This document shows positions 13,301-20,721 of a stretch of 24,681 nucleotides of DNA, piece after piece. Location: IMG/VR virus record IMGVR_UViG_3300030117_001944, positions 1 through 24,681 of that record. One strand, 5' to 3'. The position numbers were made by a program, and so were the translations under genes. The notes below the pieces were generated by a model that did not search any database, was not told the DNA's origin, and saw nothing but the letters and a program-made list of their open reading frames with translations. How positions within the stretch are numbered: position 1 is the stretch's first letter; each line of letters starts with the position of its first letter. This DNA is from a virus.

Positions 13301-14397
13301 TGTTTTTTAGATTTTGTTTTACTTACAACGACTTTACTTATTAAACCAGCTACGTCATTTTGTATTCTGTCTCTGTTTGGATTGCGTTCTTGACTACACT
13401 CTGCAACAAACTCCTCCTCAAAATCTTCTTTATCTGGTCTTTTAGACGGGTTAGCTATCCATAGTTTCTTGGCTTCTTCGCCTATCTTACCCTCATATGG
13501 AGCAGGCGTGCCTGCTTGCCACATAGCTTTGAACACTCTTTCATCTTGGGCTAGTAGAGAAATAGCGGCCACTTTCATGCCCATATCGTACAAGTATTTA
13601 GACAGCTTTAATCTTTCACAGTTCATGTCTCTTACGGACTTACCACCACTTAAACCAAACACTTGACCTTGAAATGCCCCACTCACCCCTGTGGTGCAAA
13701 GGTCTTGACTATACGACATAATACTTGGTGCGATAGCCGATGCTGGTGGAGCCTCAGACTTTACATTTTGGTTAATAGTTTGTGTCGAATTTGATTCGTT
13801 GATATTTCTATTCGTGTTGTCAGATGTTGTGTTATTTTGATTAACATTTTTGTTATTAGTAGTAACATTTGAGTCTGACGTAGATGAATTGATATTCGTA
13901 TTAGTCGAAGTGTTGACGTTAGTGTTGTTCGAAGTGTTTGTATTGTTGACATTTTGATTTACCGTGCTGTTAACTGTTGAAGTAGAAGTTGATGTATTCA
14001 CATTTGTATTAGTATTGTTTGATGTACTGGTTGCGGTCGAAGTATTTACATTTGTGTTCACGTTTGTATTTTGATTTGTATTCACATTTGTATTTGACGA
14101 AGTATTGTTATTGGTCGATACATTCGTATTTGTAGAAACATTAGTATTACTTGTAGTCGTATTATTGGTATTGGTATTTGTGTTGGTGTTCGTATTGGTG
14201 TTATTCGTAGTCGTTTCATTTGTAGTATAAACATTAGAGTTTTCACAATACTGTGTGCCGTTCACGCAAGCTGTCCCAGACTGTTGTGACGATTGTGCCT
14301 GAGCAACTGTGTTATACCCGATTAAAAACACTATCCAAAACATAAAGAAACACCACGCAATAATATTATCGTGTCGTTTCTGTTCTTTTTTGTTCAT
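13273..14397 (-). CDS. Exported Asn/Thr-repeat protein with conserved C-terminal domain
   Basis: A 374-aa protein. A basic start is followed by a hydrophobic segment (about 13-34) ending in AQA, a signal peptide or anchor. Residues 53-213 are almost only Asn, Thr, Ser and Val in NT, NV and ST repeats. The C-terminal part (215-374) is globular, with LSGGKSVRDMNCERLKLSKY and a helical LAQDERVFKAMWQAGTPAPYEGK segment and a very basic tail; from memory it recurs in marine phages but has no assigned function. The gene overlaps the holin-like gene as ATGA and the large lipoprotein gene by 28 nt. The two exported proteins probably act together at the cell surface; that is inference from adjacency. 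Confidence 0.65.
   Translation of the reverse strand: MNKKEQKRHDNIIAWCFFMFWIVFLIGYNTVAQAQSSQQSGTACVNGTQYCENSNVYTTNETTTNNTNTNTNTNTNTNNTTTSNTNVSTNTNVSTNNNTSSNTNVNTNQNTNVNTNVNTSTATSTSNNTNTNVNTSTSTSTVNSTVNQNVNNTNTSNNTNVNTSTNTNINSSTSDSNVTTNNKNVNQNNTTSDNTNRNINESNSTQTINQNVKSEAPPASAIAPSIMSYSQDLCTTGVSGAFQGQVFGLSGGKSVRDMNCERLKLSKYLYDMGMKVAAISLLAQDERVFKAMWQAGTPAPYEGKIGEEAKKLWIANPSKRPDKEDFEEEFVAECSQERNPNRDRIQNDVAGLISKVVVSKTKSKKQCKKELYGG
13759..14241 (-). repeat. Low-complexity Asn/Thr codon repeat
   Basis: About 161 codons of AAY, ACN, AGY and GTN in short irregular periods encode the Asn/Thr/Ser stretch of the 374-aa protein. Such tracts change length readily by slippage and recombination. It is coding DNA, not a CRISPR: there are no constant repeats with unique spacers. 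Confidence 0.75.
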
Positions 14398-14780
14398 TTA
14401 TCTTCGCCTTTAAAACTTTTGCTTGCTCCACTTGTTCCAGCATATAAACCAAACCAAGCGGCACCAGCACCTACAACTACTGATATAAGTCCTGATTGTT
14501 CGAAATTAGGTGCTTCTAAATCCATAAACCACATTACTGTTGTATATAAAAGAATAATATATACGGTTAAAAAAGCCCTTGGAAATATTCTCCAAGAGTC
14601 AACAGCTTGAGCTAAGTGAATCCATTTTTGATGAGGGTTTCTAGTAGTTTCATCTTCAAGATCCCTAATCTTATCTTTCAGTTGAGATATTTCTTCAATC
14701 ATAGCCATAAATTTGTTGAGATCCATCTCAACTTCATTACGGTCCATATCCCCTGAAAATCTGCTTCTATGTTCGTCCAT
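14394..14780 (-). CDS. Holin-like membrane protein, 128 aa
   Basis: An N-terminal soluble part with a coiled-coil helix (about 20-45) is followed by two hydrophobic segments, about 68-87 (RAFLTVYIILLYTTVMWFMD) and 97-114, joined by a short acidic loop, and a basic tail. Size and layout fit phage holins, and the region resembles the GTA_holin_3TM type, but I cannot verify the family. Holins make inner-membrane pores that time lysis. Nearby are an SNase-type nuclease and, further along, spanins; the lysozyme lies at 20722. It starts one base before the stop of the SNase gene and overlaps the Asn/Thr-repeat gene as ATGA. Confidence 0.6.
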   Translation of the reverse strand: MDEHRSRFSGDMDRNEVEMDLNKFMAMIEEISQLKDKIRDLEDETTRNPHQKWIHLAQAVDSWRIFPRAFLTVYIILLYTTVMWFMDLEAPNFEQSGLISVVVGAGAAWFGLYAGTSGASKSFKGEDK

Positions 14781-15160
14781 TAGTAATCACCCCATATTTT
14801 AGTTTTAGTCCCGCCGTGGTACTCCACTGCATGGCCTTCATCTATTAACAATTTACAAATATCTTTACCATCTTCTGTATAAGGTATGCCAAGTATTCTG
14901 CCATATTTACCTTTACCAAGAGATTTAATTTTTATGCTACCTACGCATAATTCTTTTAATCTTTCTTTAGCTGCAAGGCCCAGTTTCTTTTCTGCTAAAT
15001 CTCGTGTTCGTGATTCTGGAGTGTCTATGCCGGCCAGTCGAACTCTTTGTTTGTGTAGTTTTACATCAAACCCAAGGTCGAGCGAACAATCAAAAGTATC
15101 TCCATCGACGATTCGCTCTAAAGTTGCCTTGTAAACAAAAGCATCTGGTGCTTGCGCCAT
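14780..15160 (-). CDS. Staphylococcal nuclease-like (SNase/TNase) nuclease
   Basis: A 126-aa thermonuclease-fold enzyme. The signature RIVDGDTF gives D19 and D21, RVRLAGIDTPE gives R41, D46, T47 and E49, and GKYGRILG gives R88. Spacing equals that of S. aureus nuclease (R35, D40, T41, E43, R87), so the calcium site and both catalytic arginines are present and the enzyme should be active on DNA or RNA. There is no signal peptide, so it acts in the cytoplasm unless lysis releases it. AAGGAG lies in the end of the 55-aa gene just upstream, whose stop touches this start. It could degrade host DNA late in infection. Confidence 0.88.
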   Translation of the reverse strand: MAQAPDAFVYKATLERIVDGDTFDCSLDLGFDVKLHKQRVRLAGIDTPESRTRDLAEKKLGLAAKERLKELCVGSIKIKSLGKGKYGRILGIPYTEDGKDICKLLIDEGHAVEYHGGTKTKIWGDY

Positions 15161-15328
15161 CTACTTCTCCTTTGCTCTACCTACGTTAATTGCGCACCAA
15201 TCTACAAGTTTGTAGATTTTGCCAATCAAGATATCATCTTTTGGTGTTGGCGTTAGGGCACAAATAAGAGATGCACCTGAAATAACCCAAGGGGCTAATT
15301 GAATCAATTTTAATGTTAAATCTAACAT
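15161..15328 (-). CDS. Small conserved phage membrane-type protein, 55 aa
   Basis: A frame from ATG 15328 to TAG at 15161 encodes a hydrophobic N-terminal half (LTLKLIQLAPWVISGASLIC), then LTPTPKDD and an amphipathic end (IGKIYKLVDWCAINVGRAKEK). Similar short proteins with the PTPxDD step occur, from memory, in many marine phages near lysis or tail genes. GGAG lies 7 nt before the ATG. A second ATG at 15341, better placed for the AAGGAGG in a hairpin, opens a different 35-codon frame that overlaps this one. The stop abuts the SNase start. Function unknown. Confidence 0.7.
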   Translation of the reverse strand: MLDLTLKLIQLAPWVISGASLICALTPTPKDDILIGKIYKLVDWCAINVGRAKEK

Positions 15329-15344
15329 ATATATTCTCCATTAT

Positions 15345-15358
15345 GTTCCTCCTTGAAC
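15345..15358 (-). promoter_or_regulatory. SD-in-hexaloop hairpin, copy of the early-operon junction
   Basis: On the minus strand GTTC-AAGGAG-GAAC is the same 14-base hairpin as at 1088-1101, 14 kb away on the other strand. It serves the ATG at 15341 and lies just upstream of the 55-aa gene. Confidence 0.5.
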
Positions 15359-15381
15359 TAGTTTTATTTAAGTTTAACAGA

Positions 15382-15765
15382 TTATTCTTCTTTTTGGATA
15401 ACTGTTACTTTTCTATAATACACAACCACGTCTTTTAATTCTGTAATATACCTTTTAATTTCCTGCATGTTATAGGCCATGGTCTCGTAGTCTGGCACGG
15501 TCATAGCTAAAAATACAAGTTCACCCTCTTGTTCTTTTATAATAGCAAACTGTTCTTCAAAGTTTTCTGGAGTGATCGTAAGCCATCTAACCTGCTTAAG
15601 ATCTATCTCTCTGGGCATGATAGGTTGGACTATCTTGCGTTCAATAGGTTTTGCGCTTACTTGTATTTCTCTAGTCGGAAGTAGACTGCAACTGCAGGCC
15701 ATCATCAAGATCATCAATAGTAGCGCTGATGTTCTCAATGTCCTCCATGATATGTTTTGTACCAT
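15382..15765 (-). CDS. Outer-membrane spanin-like lipoprotein (Rz1-like), 127 aa
   Basis: A basic N-terminus (WRTLRTS), hydrophobic run ALLLMILMMA and cysteines at about 24 and 26 give a lipoprotein signal. The mature part is longer than classical Rz1 and has a Pro-containing stretch (SAKPIERKIVQPIMPREI) then a mixed helical domain. The gene starts inside the Rz-like gene in another frame and overlaps it by 95 nt, the embedded arrangement typical of spanin pairs. AAGGAAG precedes the ATG at 15765. With its partner it should fuse inner and outer membranes at lysis of a Gram-negative host. The length leaves room for another function. Confidence 0.7.
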   Translation of the reverse strand: MVQNISWRTLRTSALLLMILMMACSCSLLPTREIQVSAKPIERKIVQPIMPREIDLKQVRWLTITPENFEEQFAIIKEQEGELVFLAMTVPDYETMAYNMQEIKRYITELKDVVVYYRKVTVIQKEE

Positions 15766-16066
15766 TATTTATCTTCCTTTGCATGTCAACTGGGTCACCC
15801 ATAATCTTGTCACTCAGTTGGTAGTTTCTAATAAACTCTGAATATCTATTTAACTCTCTTTGTGCTGCTTGGCTTTTTGCACTAAGGTCTTGTAGTTGTT
15901 GTGTTTGTAATTCAAAGTCTTGTTGTAACGACTTGATGGCTTCTTCTTGGGTTGCTACTGCACCTTCTAAAGCTGCATTGTTAGCTTGTAAAATTTGGTT
16001 TTGGCTATAAAAATAATAACTTGCTAAACCTAACATTAATATAATTCCTATTAATATTTGTTGCAT
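15671..16066 (-). CDS. Inner-membrane spanin-like protein (Rz-like), 131 aa
   Basis: One N-terminal membrane segment (about residues 4-20, ILIGIILMLGLASYYFY) is followed by a long periplasmic coiled coil rich in Gln, Glu and Leu (about 25-75), then an acidic end. This is the Rz i-spanin layout. The last 95 nt also encode the start of the lipoprotein at 15765 in a second frame, as in Rz/Rz1. It overlaps the stop of the upstream 76-aa gene by one base. Its presence implies a Gram-negative host. Confidence 0.72.
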   Translation of the reverse strand: MQQILIGIILMLGLASYYFYSQNQILQANNAALEGAVATQEEAIKSLQQDFELQTQQLQDLSAKSQAAQRELNRYSEFIRNYQLSDKIMGDPVDMQRKINNGTKHIMEDIENISATIDDLDDGLQLQSTSD

Positions 16067-16296
16067 TAGACTTCCTCAATAATGTAATTAAGACCGCCTG
16101 CGCTTCTATATTCAATAGTTTTGTTATCAAGGTCTCTAAACTTTAAATGATTTTCTTTTTGCACAATTATTTTTTTAGTAATATAGACTTTATCGTCCTC
16201 ATCTCCGTATTCTTTGTTGAACGATACTGTTATTTGATAACGAGTTACAAAAAGTTGTACAACCCATTGTATTATTTTTTTCCATGACTCCTTCAT
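16066..16296 (-). CDS. Small conserved phage protein, 76 aa
   Basis: A soluble protein with an amphipathic N-terminal helix (KESWKKIIQWVVQLFV) and a beta-rich remainder of alternating charged and hydrophobic residues (ITVSFNKEY, VYITKKIIVQ, LNYIIEEV). No family name is known to me, though similar proteins sit beside lysis genes in marine phages. The ATG at 16296 lies 15 nt after the stop of the 61-aa gene; the AGGAAGG in that gene's end is about 20 nt away, farther than usual, so the start is less certain. The stop overlaps the spanin start. Confidence 0.6.
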   Translation of the reverse strand: MKESWKKIIQWVVQLFVTRYQITVSFNKEYGDEDDKVYITKKIIVQKENHLKFRDLDNKTIEYRSAGGLNYIIEEV

Positions 16297-16311
16297 GTAT
16301 GGAGGGGGTAG

Positions 16312-16497
16312 TTACCTTCCTACTGCTTTCTGTGCTTTTTTGTGCGCTGCCGTAAAAGTGCTTCCTTTCATCATAAGGTTCTTCATATATTTCATATGTT
16401 TAGCAGTATGGTGTTTTGAATGTCGTTTCATACTGGCCTCCTGCCTTTTGCTTAAACCTTTTTTCTTTATAGGTTTTCTTTTCCGTTTAGTAACCAT
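16312..16497 (-). CDS. Small very basic protein, 61 aa
   Basis: More than a third of residues are Lys, Arg or His, with repeated KRHSKHH and MKYMKNLMMKG helical pieces and no acidic surface to speak of. This suggests nucleic-acid binding, perhaps a DNA-packaged or virion-internal basic protein. The ATG at 16497 has AAAGG upstream in a small AAGAC/GTCTT stem, and overlaps the end of the 35-aa Lys-rich gene by 11 nt. Similar short basic proteins are common in marine phages; function unknown. Confidence 0.6.
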   Translation of the reverse strand: MVTKRKRKPIKKKGLSKRQEASMKRHSKHHTAKHMKYMKNLMMKGSTFTAAHKKAQKAVGR

Positions 16498-16594
16498 AAG
16501 ACCTTTTCATAGTCTTCTTTTTTTTCATAGGTTTTTTTGCTTTTTTCATAGCAGGTTTTTTCTTACCCATTTTTTTCATTTTGTGTCCTGGCAT
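16487..16594 (-). CDS. Lysine-rich mini-protein, 35 aa
   Basis: ATG at 16594 with GGAG nine bases upstream opens a 35-codon frame: MPGHKMKKMGKKKP, then more Lys/Met repeats and an RSYGY end. Nearly half the residues are lysine. It overlaps the next gene by 11 nt. Such Lys/Met mini-proteins preceding a basic protein gene are found in marine phages, from memory. Poly-A tracts make this region prone to sequencing or slippage indels, so the frame should be checked. Confidence 0.6.
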   Translation of the reverse strand: MPGHKMKKMGKKKPAMKKAKKPMKKKKTMKRSYGY

Positions 16595-16624
16595 TTTTTA
16601 TCTCCAAAGTTAATTTATATATTA

Positions 16625-16987
16625 TTACCCGTAAGGGCTATCTAGGTCAATATCATCTGATGTTGACCATGTTATTCCATCTGCGTGAGATAGAAGGGTA
16701 TTTAGTTCTAGCTGTTTACTATTAAAATGGTTGGTTATCCACCCCTTTACAACATCGTCCGTTACGTTGCTTATATGCACAAAATCAACATCACCAGTGT
16801 CTTTAGCAAAGTAATTAAAAGTTATGTGTTGTTTTGGTACAGTAACTGTATTGCTAGAGTCAGCTGTTTCATAAGCATCTATGGTGTATTCAACTTCCGT
16901 GACCAAAACTTGACCATTTGAAGTTATTTCTTTAGTAGTTATAACATTTGGGGTAAAACTAGCTGTGTATCTTTTTAAAACTGCCAT
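16625..16987 (-). CDS. Hypothetical protein beside tail genes, 120 aa
   Basis: A soluble, beta-rich protein with many Thr, Val and Asp, reading like a compact virion or tail accessory protein: TASFTPNVITTKEI, VTVPKQHITFNYF, VDFVHISNVTDDVVKGWI. One Trp-containing helical segment (VVKGWITNHF) interrupts the strands. It follows the J-like tail protein gene by 2 nt, so is in the same transcript and probably the virion. The ribosome site before ATG 16987 is weak (CAAG). No recognised family. Confidence 0.6.
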   Translation of the reverse strand: MAVLKRYTASFTPNVITTKEITSNGQVLVTEVEYTIDAYETADSSNTVTVPKQHITFNYFAKDTGDVDFVHISNVTDDVVKGWITNHFNSKQLELNTLLSHADGITWSTSDDIDLDSPYG

Positions 16988-16989
16988 AA

Positions 16990-18696
16990 TTAACTTGCAC
17001 TAAATTTAACAAACCTAACATCAGCTGACCCTATTTGCCTAGAATTTGAATCACCTTGCCCGTATATATAACATTTTATTGTACTACTACCTGTATATCT
17101 AAACGCTATAGGTATATTAGCGGTATCAGCACTGCTTGTTAGCCTAGACTCAGTTATGCTTGTATTTAAATGTTCTATGTCAGGGGTTCTATAAACTACA
17201 CCAGAACTGCTATCTAATAATTCTGCCGTGTCACTACCACCTGATGTAACTGTAGTGTCGACCGTACCATCAGAAAACAATAGATGTATGGTTTTAACTT
17301 GGCCATTGCCCCCAACTAACCGCACATAACCTTGATAAAACCCAGCACCACTACCCACTGTAGTTATTTCAGCATACCTTTTAGAATTGTTATTGAAGTT
17401 TCCAATACTGCTACCTGTAACTGTGCCACCATTGGTAGGGAGAATTAAATCAGTAGTATTTATGACAGAGGCGGTTAAAGTACCAGATATTTTAGCTTCG
17501 GTTATTTGTGCATCCGCTATCTTAGCCGTTGTAATATTAGCATCTAAAATTTTAGCCGATGTGATATTTGCGTCCGCTATTTTAGCCGTTGTAATTTGAG
17601 CGTCCGCAATTTTACCGGTTTGTATAGTTGCGTCCGCAATTTTAGCGTTAGACACAGCTGCGTCATTTATACGTGCGGTTGTTATAGCTCCATCTTGTAT
17701 ACGTGCACTATCTATAAATACGGAACCACCACTCACAATAAATGGCGCTACCTCTGCATTAGTGCCATTCCATATAGCAAACTTGTCAGCTAAAAATTGC
17801 ACATGAGACTGAGCTCCTGCCCCATCACTTGCATTAGATCCAATAACCATGCCTGCTACTGATTTACTACCATTTGATTCTGTGGATGCTTGTAATACAA
17901 ACATTGCGTTAAGATCTCCAGTATGGCTTGCAGTTGTTGAAGTTAGGCTAGTTACATTAGACGTATTGCTGTTAATACTAGATGTATGGCTTGTTAGAGT
18001 TGATGCGTGGCTATTTACTGTTGTTTGTAGTGTACTTACATCGCTGGTCACTGTAGCAATGTTTGTAGCATTTGTGGTATCTGCGCTTGTTAATACTGAG
18101 TACCCAGGCAAATTAGCCAAAGTTTGACTTAACTGCGTCATGACTGCAGATATATCTTCTAAAGTGTCTGCCTTAGATCCGTTTGTACCGTTGAAAGGAC
18201 CTCTAACTCCAGCCGTGCTTACAAACCTAACCCAATAATAATAAGTCTGGTTGTATCCTACTACATCTGTAGTTATAAAAGAGTTAGTAGTTGTTACTAA
18301 CTGAGCCCCACCAATTTCGTCGTCCCTAGATCTAAAAACTTCTGTAAAAGCGTGGTTAGAGTAAGTAGCAGGATTCCAGTCTATTATAACTTCTGTGAAT
18401 GTGGAAGATGCAGTTAGCCCTGTAGGTGCAGGAGGTATAGATAAATCTTCTGTTGCGCTTTCATTTGCTATAAAATCTGTTGTAGTCGTAGCTGGATCAA
18501 ACTTTTTGTTTGTAAGTTTTTTAGCCATACCAGAGTCTATTAACTCTCGTAGTGTTATAGCTCTATCTAATGGGTCGCCTTCTTGCCCTAGTCTAACTGC
18601 TAAGGCCTCTTTCATGGCCTGTAATGAGCCTCGTAACTCCGGCTCTGTGCTAGCCGGTATATTTTTTAAACCAGGAAGTTTAGTCGCTTTACTCAT
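16990..18696 (-). CDS. Tail-tip/host-specificity protein with FN3, DUF1983-like region and decapeptide repeats
   Basis: A 568-aa modular tail protein. Residues 1-65 are a helical base with a short ELRGSLQAMKEALAVRLG segment. About 87-178 is a fibronectin type III domain (PPAPTGLTASST to VRFVSTAGVRGPF). About 205-262 is a Thr/Ser-rich coiled stretch. About 262-337 matches the region following FN3 domains in lambda gpJ-type proteins, DUF1983-like (FLADKFAIWN, SVFIDSARIQDGAI). Residues 337-406 are seven 10-residue repeats (ITTAKIADA type), likely a fibrous shaft, and the end (407-568) is a beta-rich tip that may contact the host. It overlaps the next upstream gene by one base. Confidence 0.75.
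   Translation of the reverse strand: MSKATKLPGLKNIPASTEPELRGSLQAMKEALAVRLGQEGDPLDRAITLRELIDSGMAKKLTNKKFDPATTTTDFIANESATEDLSIPPAPTGLTASSTFTEVIIDWNPATYSNHAFTEVFRSRDDEIGGAQLVTTTNSFITTDVVGYNQTYYYWVRFVSTAGVRGPFNGTNGSKADTLEDISAVMTQLSQTLANLPGYSVLTSADTTNATNIATVTSDVSTLQTTVNSHASTLTSHTSSINSNTSNVTSLTSTTASHTGDLNAMFVLQASTESNGSKSVAGMVIGSNASDGAGAQSHVQFLADKFAIWNGTNAEVAPFIVSGGSVFIDSARIQDGAITTARINDAAVSNAKIADATIQTGKIADAQITTAKIADANITSAKILDANITTAKIADAQITEAKISGTLTASVINTTDLILPTNGGTVTGSSIGNFNNNSKRYAEITTVGSGAGFYQGYVRLVGGNGQVKTIHLLFSDGTVDTTVTSGGSDTAELLDSSSGVVYRTPDIEHLNTSITESRLTSSADTANIPIAFRYTGSSTIKCYIYGQGDSNSRQIGSADVRFVKFSAS
17479..17688 (-). repeat. Seven tandem 30-bp units encoding decapeptide repeats
   Basis: The units encode variants of I-T-T-A-K-I-A-D-A-x within the tail protein. 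Third-position differences are scattered, so the protein repeat is older than recent duplication, but copies are similar enough for unequal recombination. Repeats of this AKIxD kind build trimeric fibre shafts in phage tail proteins. Confidence 0.75.
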
Positions 18697-20714
18697 TATA
18701 TTTGTTTTAGTTCATCTATAGATTGCCCTAAACATATTTCATCTACTATAGTTGCTCCCTCGACTTCTACTGCAAACGTTTTATGCACACTGGCAGGCAG
18801 TCTTACAATTGGTTCTGTTATATTAGTTGAGCTAAAACTGGGGGTTGTGCCTGTGACCGTAAAAGCACTGCCAGAGGTAGCTATAACCGCATTATATATA
18901 ACACTACCATCTCCATATACTTTGACTCTTACTGGATAGGTTTGTGCTTGCACTTTAGCAAAACCCATACTCATAGGAGCAGGAGGTACAAACTCTTTAG
19001 ATTTCCAATTATACGTTAAGTTAGTACTGCTATCGCCTTGAAACTTTTTAATCGTGTTACTTATAATTAAATATAACTGACTGTCGTCCGGGTCTGTATG
19101 CCCCCCACGTATTTCAGCACTAGCGTCTAAGTTTACTAAAGCTGCAGGTGATAAAGACCTACTAGTGCCTTGTCGAACTAAACGAGGGTCAAATATAAAC
19201 CCACCATAACCACTGCCTGTAGAGAAAAAGCCTACATATCTACCTTCCCATAAAAACCCTCTTATAGTACTTGGGTAATAGCTAGACTGCCATTGTGAAG
19301 GTGTGATTAGAGACTCAGTTATAACAGACACACGAGTGCCTTCTACCGCTACTAAACCATCTGGACCTGCGTAGATAACATAATCCCCCATATCAACCAT
19401 AGAGTTTTTATTTAAACAGGCCTCAGAAGAATCTATACGTATAGCAGCCATAGATCTAGGTTCTGTTCCTGTCACTAAATATGGTGTGGCTTTTGTACCT
19501 ACCACCACCCCATTGCTAGTTACAGCTATACCTACAATCTCTTCTTCGATAGTTATTCTATTAGATGCAGGCCAAGCATAAGGTAAAAAAGGTTCAGAAA
19601 AACAAACACGTTTGCCCGTAAAGCCAGCTAATATGCCATTAGGCAAACTAACCAAACCTTTCATGGGCCCGTCAGGATACAGACTCGTGTCATCATCTGG
19701 AGGCGCAATATGAAACGTGGACGGAATAATTTCTGCTAAATCTGCATTGCTAGAAGTATCTGTATAAGTAGTTACATTTAAATTAACTTCAGCAACAAAT
19801 TGAAAATCAGTTGTATTTGAACCCGTATTTGATCTGTAAATACGTTTTTTAGATAGGTTGGTGTTGCTTTTACCACTAGAAGTTTCTAAATTACTTAAAT
19901 TTACTTTTTGGTTATCGTCGGTGGTTACAACAGTAGAAGCGGCAGAAGGCGGCCCTTCTTCACCGTACGCACTCACGAAGGTATATACGTAAGAAGTAGA
20001 AAAATCTAATAGAGCGTCAGAAGGTCCATTAAAAGCCGCACCGTTTGTTACGCTACTAGAAGTAGCTGTGCTGGAACCTGAGCCACTTGTTTCTACGGTT
20101 AAAGTTGTAGAACTTGGGACTGTTTTTATTTTAAAAGTATTGTTTATTTCATCCGCAGTTATACCTCCAGTAGCAGAAAAACTAGCAAGAGTTACATAGT
20201 CATCCACTGCCGCACTATGAGCACTGGCTGTAGTTACAGTTATAGAACTTTCTCCATTATCTACAGTAACAGTTGCATTTATAGTTGTTGCGGCTGCTAC
20301 TGCCACAGTGGGTGCTGCAGTTGGCGCAGGTATCCCTAATCTATAAAAACCACTGGGATAGGGCGCAGAGCCAATAACATCAGAACTTCTACCCATTTTA
20401 GGGAATGCTTCACCCGACCAATAAATCGTGTCGTTGGTATCCCCTGGCACCGGTCCACGCACGACATTTACATCATCTTCAAATTGTAGCCAACGTTCAG
20501 GGTCGTCTGTGTATTTAAATATTGCATTTTTAGTTGTACTAGCTAAGGTAGAAACTCCACTAGAAGGATTAGTAGTAGAATTATCTTTGACAGGAACTAG
20601 CCTGCCGTTTTCAAGATTTACATCGGTTGCTGTTTGAGCAAGTGTATCTCCTAAAAGACGTGGCGATATTCTAGGTGCAAGACCTCCGAATGTAATAAGT
20701 TTATAGTAAGCCAT
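18696..20714 (-). CDS. Large tail structural protein, 672 aa, possibly nozzle/tube type
   Basis: A beta-rich protein without signal peptide. Residues 1-130 contain a conserved-looking opening (FGGLAPRISPRLLG...AQTATDVNLENGRLVPV). About 135-225 is an Ala/Thr/Ser-rich insert, and about 235-290 looks FN3-like (YTFVSAYGEEGPPS). About 330-570 has repeated short blades (LPNGILAGFTGKRVCFSE, GIAVTSNGVVVGTKATPYLV, DYVIYAGPDGLVAV, GRYVGFFSTGSGYGGFIFDP), suggesting a beta-propeller such as the P22 gp10/T7 gp12 tail nozzle. The propeller is my reading of the pattern, not a verified match. It directly precedes the tail-tip gene and follows the lysozyme gene by 7 nt. The start has no clear Shine-Dalgarno. 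Confidence 0.65.
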   Translation of the reverse strand: MAYYKLITFGGLAPRISPRLLGDTLAQTATDVNLENGRLVPVKDNSTTNPSSGVSTLASTTKNAIFKYTDDPERWLQFEDDVNVVRGPVPGDTNDTIYWSGEAFPKMGRSSDVIGSAPYPSGFYRLGIPAPTAAPTVAVAAATTINATVTVDNGESSITVTTASAHSAAVDDYVTLASFSATGGITADEINNTFKIKTVPSSTTLTVETSGSGSSTATSSSVTNGAAFNGPSDALLDFSTSYVYTFVSAYGEEGPPSAASTVVTTDDNQKVNLSNLETSSGKSNTNLSKKRIYRSNTGSNTTDFQFVAEVNLNVTTYTDTSSNADLAEIIPSTFHIAPPDDDTSLYPDGPMKGLVSLPNGILAGFTGKRVCFSEPFLPYAWPASNRITIEEEIVGIAVTSNGVVVGTKATPYLVTGTEPRSMAAIRIDSSEACLNKNSMVDMGDYVIYAGPDGLVAVEGTRVSVITESLITPSQWQSSYYPSTIRGFLWEGRYVGFFSTGSGYGGFIFDPRLVRQGTSRSLSPAALVNLDASAEIRGGHTDPDDSQLYLIISNTIKKFQGDSSTNLTYNWKSKEFVPPAPMSMGFAKVQAQTYPVRVKVYGDGSVIYNAVIATSGSAFTVTGTTPSFSSTNITEPIVRLPASVHKTFAVEVEGATIVDEICLGQSIDELKQI

Positions 20715-20721
20715 TTTTTCA

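Noticed and set aside
13759-14241. CRISPR-like repetition
   Set aside because: It is a coding Asn/Thr repeat with irregular short periods, without constant repeats or spacers.
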